From positions 1-64,000 of the forward strand of contig MU277736.1 in NCBI GenBank assembly GCA_022385805.1: a DNA stretch of 64,000 bases, read 5' to 3'. Position 1 is the stretch's first letter. Each line of letters opens with the position of its first letter. The translations under genes and the position numbers were made by a program. Below are positions 58,730 to 64,000 of this stretch, one piece after another. The notes below the pieces were generated by a model. That model was not told the origin of the DNA and did not search any database. It saw nothing but the letters and a program-made list of their open reading frames with translations. This stretch comes from Pilatotrama ljubarskyi (lineage: Eukaryota; Basidiomycota; Agaricomycetes; Polyporales; Polyporaceae).

Positions 58730-59953
58730 ATGAACAAGGAGAACCGGTCCTTGCCTCCCAATAGTTCGCAGCAGGTGGACGGGGAGAGTCGAAGGACGAA
58801 GGACGTAGCCTACGTGGATCGTGAAGCCGAAGGCTGGCCGCACCCTTCCCCCGTCCTGATTGACGCGGCACCGTTGCCACCTTTCAGCAAATATCGACAG
58901 TCCACCGTTGTGCCCACGCCCTTCACGCGGAGTAACATGTCGGAATCCTCCACGCCTACGGACGACGGGCCCTTCTCGATCAGATTGAGCGAACCTGACC
59001 AATCGTTGGAGCAGATAATAATCTCGCTGAGGGCGGCTGCCTGCCATCCCTCTGAGTACGGGAAGTGGATCACCGTCGCTGCCTGCTACCGTAGCAAGGG
59101 AAACGTCGAAGCGGCGCTTGCCGTCATGAACGCAATGATCGAAGGTACGTCCTCCGGAACGTTGCTCGTGGACCGGTACTTCTCACAGTCGTATGCAGCG
59201 ATACAAGAGACAGGAGCTGACGCGTCGCAACTCAAGCCGGTCATGCTCATGCTGTCGAGTTGTCACCTGGACATGGCCAAGCGGCTCCGGGCTCAAGGCG
59301 AAGGCGAGACTGCAGAGAGCAAGTACCACTTCGACGAGGGATGCGCAGGCTTGCGAGGCGTCTACGGCCCCTTTGTCCCGCTGCCCTCGGTGGCAAACAC
59401 GACGACGGAGGTCAATCACCCCTTATATCCCTCACCCGCAGGCGGCAAGGAACGGCCCTGCACTCCGACGGCGACATCATCGACTTCTACGCGTGATCGT
59501 TCACCCGCTTCACGATACGCCCAGGTGAAGATGCTCGAGCGCGAGATCCAGTCATTGCGCGATCGTCACTTAGACCAAGCGGACGCCTTGGACCGTGCGC
59601 GAGGTACGAAGCGCAAACTGGAGGCCGATCTGGAGTCCGAATGGCGTGCACGTCGCAAGCTCGAACGGAAGCTGGAACAGCTTGAACAGGACGCCTCCGG
59701 GGCTCAGAAGGGGGAACGCTTCGCTCTCGAGCAGTGCCGCGCAGAGGTGGACGCGCGACGGACTGCAGAAGTGCGTGCGGCGGCAATGCAGCAAGAAGCC
59801 GCCGACGTGCGTGCTGAGCTGGAGCCCAAGATTGCCGAGGCGGGGGAGTGGGAGAGAAAGTCCAAGGAGTTCTTCGGTAAGCTGGGCATAGTTTTCCTGA
59901 AGGCTGCAAGAGGGGAGCTGGGAGATGTGCCTATGAGTAGAGCTGGATGGTAG
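58730..59953 (+). CDS. Coiled-coil protein, unknown
   Basis: A single uninterrupted frame of 407 codons from ATG 58730. Residues 1-80 are Ser/Pro-rich (starting MNKENRSLPPNSSQQVDGES). Residues 95-200 form paired helices resembling tetratricopeptide-type repeats: IIISLRAAACHPSEYGKWIT, VAACYRSKGNVEAALAVMNA, QLKPVMLMLSSCHLDMAKRL. Residues 265-390 are a strong coiled coil (VKMLEREIQSLRDRHLDQAD, KLEADLESEWRARRKLERKL). It is unusual here in lacking introns. The frame is open upstream to 58610, inside the preceding gene's last exon, so an N-terminal extension is possible. Family not recognised; a scaffold role would be a guess. Confidence 0.72.
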   Translation: MNKENRSLPPNSSQQVDGESRRTKDVAYVDREAEGWPHPSPVLIDAAPLPPFSKYRQSTVVPTPFTRSNMSESSTPTDDGPFSIRLSEPDQSLEQIIISLRAAACHPSEYGKWITVAACYRSKGNVEAALAVMNAMIEGTSSGTLLVDRYFSQSYAAIQETGADASQLKPVMLMLSSCHLDMAKRLRAQGEGETAESKYHFDEGCAGLRGVYGPFVPLPSVANTTTEVNHPLYPSPAGGKERPCTPTATSSTSTRDRSPASRYAQVKMLEREIQSLRDRHLDQADALDRARGTKRKLEADLESEWRARRKLERKLEQLEQDASGAQKGERFALEQCRAEVDARRTAEVRAAAMQQEAADVRAELEPKIAEAGEWERKSKEFFGKLGIVFLKAARGELGDVPMSRAGW

Positions 59954-60827
59954 GCATGGTCATCGATGGGCACAAGGACACTTGGCGGAGTCGGACCGAT
60001 CTGTCGTTCTTGGTCGTCCGTCATGCAATACGGTCAATTTCAAAGCGTTCCGAGGGACTCGGTACCATTGCTCCGATGCCAGATGGAATGCCCAACGCCC
60101 TGGACGTACAAGGTTGTGATCGATTCAGGTGAGTGAAAGCAGAGACCGCGTAGCAGATGGCATGCATATGGCAGGAGCGCAGGCACTAGCGGCGATGGGC
60201 GAGCCCGGAATATGTCGAGAGCTGTGCACTCTGGCTTTGAGTTATGCCGTGCCGCGGAAGCGGTACGGCAACCGCACAGGCGGGAGTACTACCCCAGGTT
60301 CTCAAGCTGTTAGACCGGGGCCGAGATGCAGTCTCGGACTATCCATGGGCCTTCCGGGTGATGCTGACGAAAGATCGGGAGGTTGTGTACGACTATGTAT
60401 GCAGGTTGCTTCGATCGTTGTTGACAGTAGTGTTGGTGGGAGTAGGGAACATCGATTGAGTCGCGAACGTCTTCTTCACCGGTGTCAGTCCTCCGGGGCG
60501 GCGGGGGCTAAGGTTTTGGCCAGAGGACGGCTGTTGAAGACATCGGGAACGACTCTCATAGCGCACAGTGGGTGGAGGAGGAGGCAGTAACTGGGATTAA
60601 CGGGTGGTGCGATAAGCATGGATGCATACAAGTTCTGATACATGATGGATGGCTTGGAAGCTAGCGGACAGCGCGAAGCACAGACGTTCTGGAGTGGCGT
60701 AATATGATGATATACAGTGGATAACAAAAGGAAGACTATACCACAACTGATTATGACCCAATAGACCATACGATGGCACCACAATAACCCAAATTGAAAG
60801 AGAAGAGTGCGTGATGGTAAGAGACCT
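59954..60827. other. Intergenic
   Basis: No supported exon; the 154-codon frame at 60129-60590 has no motif. Confidence 0.5.
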
Positions 60828-61832
60828 TTAGACGGTCGGCTGATTGGGGTGACGGGAAGGGGAGGGGAGGGTATACCCGTCAGCATGGGGCGATTGTGTA
60901 GATACGCAGGAGCGACGCACCTTGACCGAAGACCACGAAAACACCACCTCCTGAATCCTCTGTTGAAGCATGAGTCGGCACGATTCACACGACAGCGTGT
61001 CGGCGATAGGCTCGAGGAGCGCGCGAAGGGAATTGGGCGAGATGCCTACGATAGACAACGGCGCCGTTGGTAAGTCCATCGTCTGGGGCACAGTGACATC
61101 AAACGCGGGGTAAGCCTTACTTGGCGTGGCGTCCCACACCAGCTGCGCGGTGGCGAGGGCCCACGCACGCGTCAGCTTCCCATGCTCCGTCGGGTTGCAC
61201 CCTGGTGTCGTCGGGTGCGCGGCGGGAGGCCTGAGGAGGATCTCCTTGAGGGCATGAAGGCGGGTCTGGTGCAGGAGGAAGAGCCGTTTGAGATAGACGG
61301 GGCCCATCTTCGTTGCGAGGTCGTCGGTCACCCGTGATAGGTCAAAGGAGAGTAGATGTCCGGAGATGGTGACGGCGAGATCGTCTAGCTCGTGCTTGCC
61401 AGCAAGGGCGTACGTTTCGATCGGTCGATATGGTGCATGGGAGAGGATGAGCTGGTGTAGCGGCTGGTAGGGGGCGGCGTGTGTCTGCATGGGAAGGCCG
61501 TATTTGATCAGCGCGTCGAGGGCCGCTTCGACCGTCTCGAGCGTAGGGTGGAAGTGAAGGCACGAGAGACCATACATGGTGTGGAGGACGACGTTGAGGA
61601 CATCTCCGGATTCAGGGAGGCGGAGAGAGGGTAGAAAGCCGTGCGGGAATGCGGCCGGATCGAAGAGGAGGAGGCCCCCCATGTTATTTGTCGACGCGTT
61701 GAGGACGCGGTGTTGATGGACGTAGAAGTAGACGTTGTCCGAGGAGATAATGACGATATCCGGGAGGCGGTCGTCGATTCTGAGGGAGGGTTGAAAGGCG
61801 GTTGAGATGGTGGCATCCCTTGGGCTGTCCAT
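60828..61832 (-). CDS. BTB/POZ-domain protein
   Basis: Exons 61832-60921 and 60839-60828 join to 307 residues. The last exon is just four codons (PTV and stop), entered through AG after CCCCAAT with a GCTGACGG branch site. The BTB core is LPDIVIISSDNVYFYVHQHR, VLNASTNNMGGLLLFDPAAF, then SGDVLNVVLHTMYGLSCLHF. Helices follow (TLETVEAALDALIKYGLPMQ, ELDDLAVTISGHLLSFDLSR), and the tail has one Cys pair (CESCRLMLQQR) before VVFSWSSVK. The plan matches the gene at 35597, including a tiny terminal exon, so the two are likely distant paralogues. BTB function is protein interaction; partners unknown. Confidence 0.85.
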   Translation of the reverse strand: MDSPRDATISTAFQPSLRIDDRLPDIVIISSDNVYFYVHQHRVLNASTNNMGGLLLFDPAAFPHGFLPSLRLPESGDVLNVVLHTMYGLSCLHFHPTLETVEAALDALIKYGLPMQTHAAPYQPLHQLILSHAPYRPIETYALAGKHELDDLAVTISGHLLSFDLSRVTDDLATKMGPVYLKRLFLLHQTRLHALKEILLRPPAAHPTTPGCNPTEHGKLTRAWALATAQLVWDATPSKAYPAFDVTVPQTMDLPTAPLSIVGISPNSLRALLEPIADTLSCESCRLMLQQRIQEVVFSWSSVKVRRSCVSTQSPHADGYTLPSPSRHPNQPTV

Positions 61833-63221
61833 GGTTGAAGCGACCTATAAAGCGGATGATCGCGGGATGATTGAGAGGACTCCGGCGTGAAGGGCATATG
61901 CACTTACTGATGCTGGATGGTGTTCTGACGGTTCTGATACCTTCCCAGATACGTTCGTGGGACCGGTCTCGCGGCTTCGGCCAGGTTTATCGGGGGGACT
62001 GGGCGCCGGAGAAAGAGGATCGTAGAAAGAATCCATCTGCAAAGATGGAGAGAAAGGTTCAGAAATTTACGAACGAAGAGAAGGGGAGAACCAGCAAGCG
62101 AATGCGACGTGTTAATGTACGTGGATTCGCCGTGCGGGGGTCCGGGATGGCGGCGCGGCATCTGGAATACATCCGTAAAATATAGGTTCAGATGGCATTT
62201 GTTTGCATCCCCACCCTTTTCGGGACGCGGACTGTCGGCAGGCGTCACGGACAAGGCCTGCGAGAGCCAATTAGATAAATAATTGATGATCACTGGCATT
62301 GCGCCGCGTTGCTTTCCGCTACTGCAAATCAATTCGACCGTTCACAAGCTCTCCACTTCGCTCGCGAATGCTGCGGCGAGACAGCCATTCGACACACGAC
62401 ACGTAAGCCCGGAGAGATAAAGGCTGGCAGCTGATGCTGAAGTTTTCAGCAATCATATGAGAAGTAGCGGTCAAGACATATCGTGCGGCCTGTCAATAAC
62501 TCCGCGCCCCGACTATGTGGCCCAGGAGCTGCAAAGCTGGGATAAGATGTTTACGAGGCCCTCGCCGTAAAATTCCTGCCTCACCTGCGGAGGTTGGAAA
62601 CGTATATGGCGAGTCATCTGAATGGCCTGTACGCTTCTGACTGGAGCAAGATGATTTTCTTGCAGATTCTGGCCTCGAGGATGGGAGTCGGGACACTCAC
62701 CATTGGAGTACGCTTCGCGGCTGCCGACGTCTATGTCGGATCTCAGCCTTCGCCTCCCAAATTTTTGAGGCACTATTGGATGGAAGCTATGAGGAGTGAC
62801 TCACCTCTGTCGGATGAAAGATAGAGGACCCTGCATCCTGTAGAGTCAGCAGACGTGTTCTTATACGAGTTGCTATACATGCGTCGGCGCTTCGAGCGCT
62901 TCCGAGGAGTGTGGCACCGGCAGAGTCCGAGTGCACTCCAGCGCTTACTAGTCGCTCCGCGAAACAACACGGCGCTTATGCTCCTCCGAGTGTTCCTCCG
63001 ACGGCGTACTCCAATATCGGCAGGCGCGGCCTGGGAGTCAGGACGCTGTACCGACGCGCTCGAACTTTCGCAATTTTAATTATTGTGTCGGTGGTCTCCT
63101 GTGTCCGCCGCACCTGAGTGCAAGCAGAGCGGCATGCGAATGGAACGTGTACTCGCGTGTACACATAATCGTGATATTCTGAACGCGGAGGACAAGGGAG
63201 ACTTGCTAGATTGATCCGGCG
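61833..63221. other. 1.4-kb intergenic region
   Basis: Short open frames only. No recognised gene, repeat or RNA. Confidence 0.5.
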
Positions 63222-64000
63222 CTAGCGATACTCAGCTCCACAATCTCCGATCGTCTTGATCAGCCGCGGTCCGTTGGACTGGGCGAGCACTGTCTCGATA
63301 GCTCCTCTGTCCTCCGCACTCAGCCGGAATCCGTACACCTTCCGGTTGTCGTCGGTGTGTTCTGATACTCCCATCCGAGCACCTATGAGATGAGAAAATT
63401 CGTCAGAGCTTACGTGATCGCATTGGTCATTAGCGGGCCAGAAGTGACCCACCGACGATAACTGCCCCGACGAAGGGGTGGTCGAGCACCCACCGGGTAG
63501 CGATGTTTGCAATGCTCATACCCTCGTATTTGTCAGCGATAGAACGCAAGACCACGAGCAACGACTGGAAGAGAGCCCAGCTACCCCAAGCCTTGACAAT
63601 CATATCGAGGTACTAGAATGAGAGCATCAGATTAGTATGGAGTGAGGTTGAAGGTAGGCGTATAGACCTTGCGCTGAGATGGCGTTAAGGAGCTAGAATA
63701 GAGGTCTGGTTCATCCCTGCCGAGCCAGGCATCCGACAGAAATCCGCCACACTAGGCAGACTCAGCGCTTAACGACAGACAGTTGATGAGCCACGACTTA
63801 CCATGGTGCCATACGTTAGGAGTTTGACATTGTGCTCCATGCATACCTCAGCCATGGCGTACAGTGGACGTGTATCAATGAGCGAGAACTGGCATAATAG
63901 TATGTGAGGGGCGGCAGTGTCTGCTTCTTGATACTCCGTACCTGGACTTGGTTAGACACGACACCTCCAGGCCCCAATTCCTCACAGATCTCATGCATCC
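63222..64000 (-). CDS. Aldo-keto reductase, C-terminal part, continues past the window
   Basis: Minus-strand exons 64000-63942 (partial), 63888-63802, 63751-63668, 63612-63453 and 63382-63222 join in frame to about 183 residues ending CGAEYR. Visible landmarks are MHEICEELGPGGVVSNQVQF, SLIDTRPLYAMAEVCMEHNV, LLTYGTMCGGFLSDAWLG, then SIANIATRWVLDHPFVGAVI and VGARMGVSEHTDDNRKVYGF. These are the C-terminal half of the TIM barrel with the NADPH-binding segment. Catalytic Asp, Tyr, Lys and His lie upstream, beyond the edge. It resembles fungal aldo-keto reductases of the pyridoxal-reductase/aryl-alcohol type more than the AKR at 8698. Confidence 0.9.

Noticed and set aside
60978..61115. An extra 38-nt intron in the BTB gene at 60828
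   Set aside because: Removing it would shift the frame and destroy the conserved tail; unspliced reading is open.

Overview
This window is nuclear DNA of a GC-rich, intron-dense fungus. It is almost certainly an agaricomycete basidiomycete, and a polypore-like genome would fit. The reasons are: many short introns (about 45-70 nt) with GT..CTRAC..YAG signals; very close gene spacing; basidiomycete-type BTB families; a Helitron-type PIF1 helicase; and single-copy eukaryotic genes (MED12, Tudor-SN, Mei2-like, antizyme, RPS5, mitochondrial S6). All gene models were spliced by hand, and each full model closes in frame across its exons. Nothing could be aligned to a database, so names rest on recognised motifs.

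Layout. 1-5972: the 5' end of an unknown minus-strand gene, then four tandem plus-strand copies of a BTB-type gene sharing intron positions (one relic, one complete, one lacking its BTB exon, one long). 6178-10035: a type II membrane protein resembling GT49 glycosyltransferases, a 54-residue micro-gene and a nine-exon aldo-keto reductase. 10036-13209: no convincing gene. 13210-16321: a Mei2-like meiotic RNA-binding protein. 16322-20532: gene-poor. 20533-26122: an HAD-like phosphatase, mitochondrial ribosomal protein bS6m and Tudor-SN. 26431-28448: a Helitron-type helicase. 28831-30467: a small cysteine-containing protein and a SAM methyltransferase, 7 nt apart. 31911-34984: ornithine decarboxylase antizyme, which needs a +1 frameshift, then an Smr-domain protein. 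35597-36619: a BTB protein. 38182-45888: a RING protein and, convergent with it, the 1649-residue MED12. 45889-50417: gene-poor, with fragmentary coding-like segments. 50418-52126: a 513-residue protein possibly related to AF4/ELL-partner proteins. 52127-55964: gene-poor. 55965-64000: an orphan exon, RPS5, two closely packed unknown genes, a second BTB protein and an aldo-keto reductase that runs off the edge.

The genes do not form one pathway. Most are housekeeping: transcription (MED12), RNA control (Tudor-SN, Mei2-like), translation (RPS5, bS6m) and polyamine feedback (antizyme). These are mixed with lineage-specific BTB genes and one transposon remnant. The most notable signals are the antizyme recoding site with its frame-preserving intron, the staged decay of the BTB tandem array, two same-strand gene pairs close enough to be bicistronic, a GC-AG intron and an 11-nt microexon.
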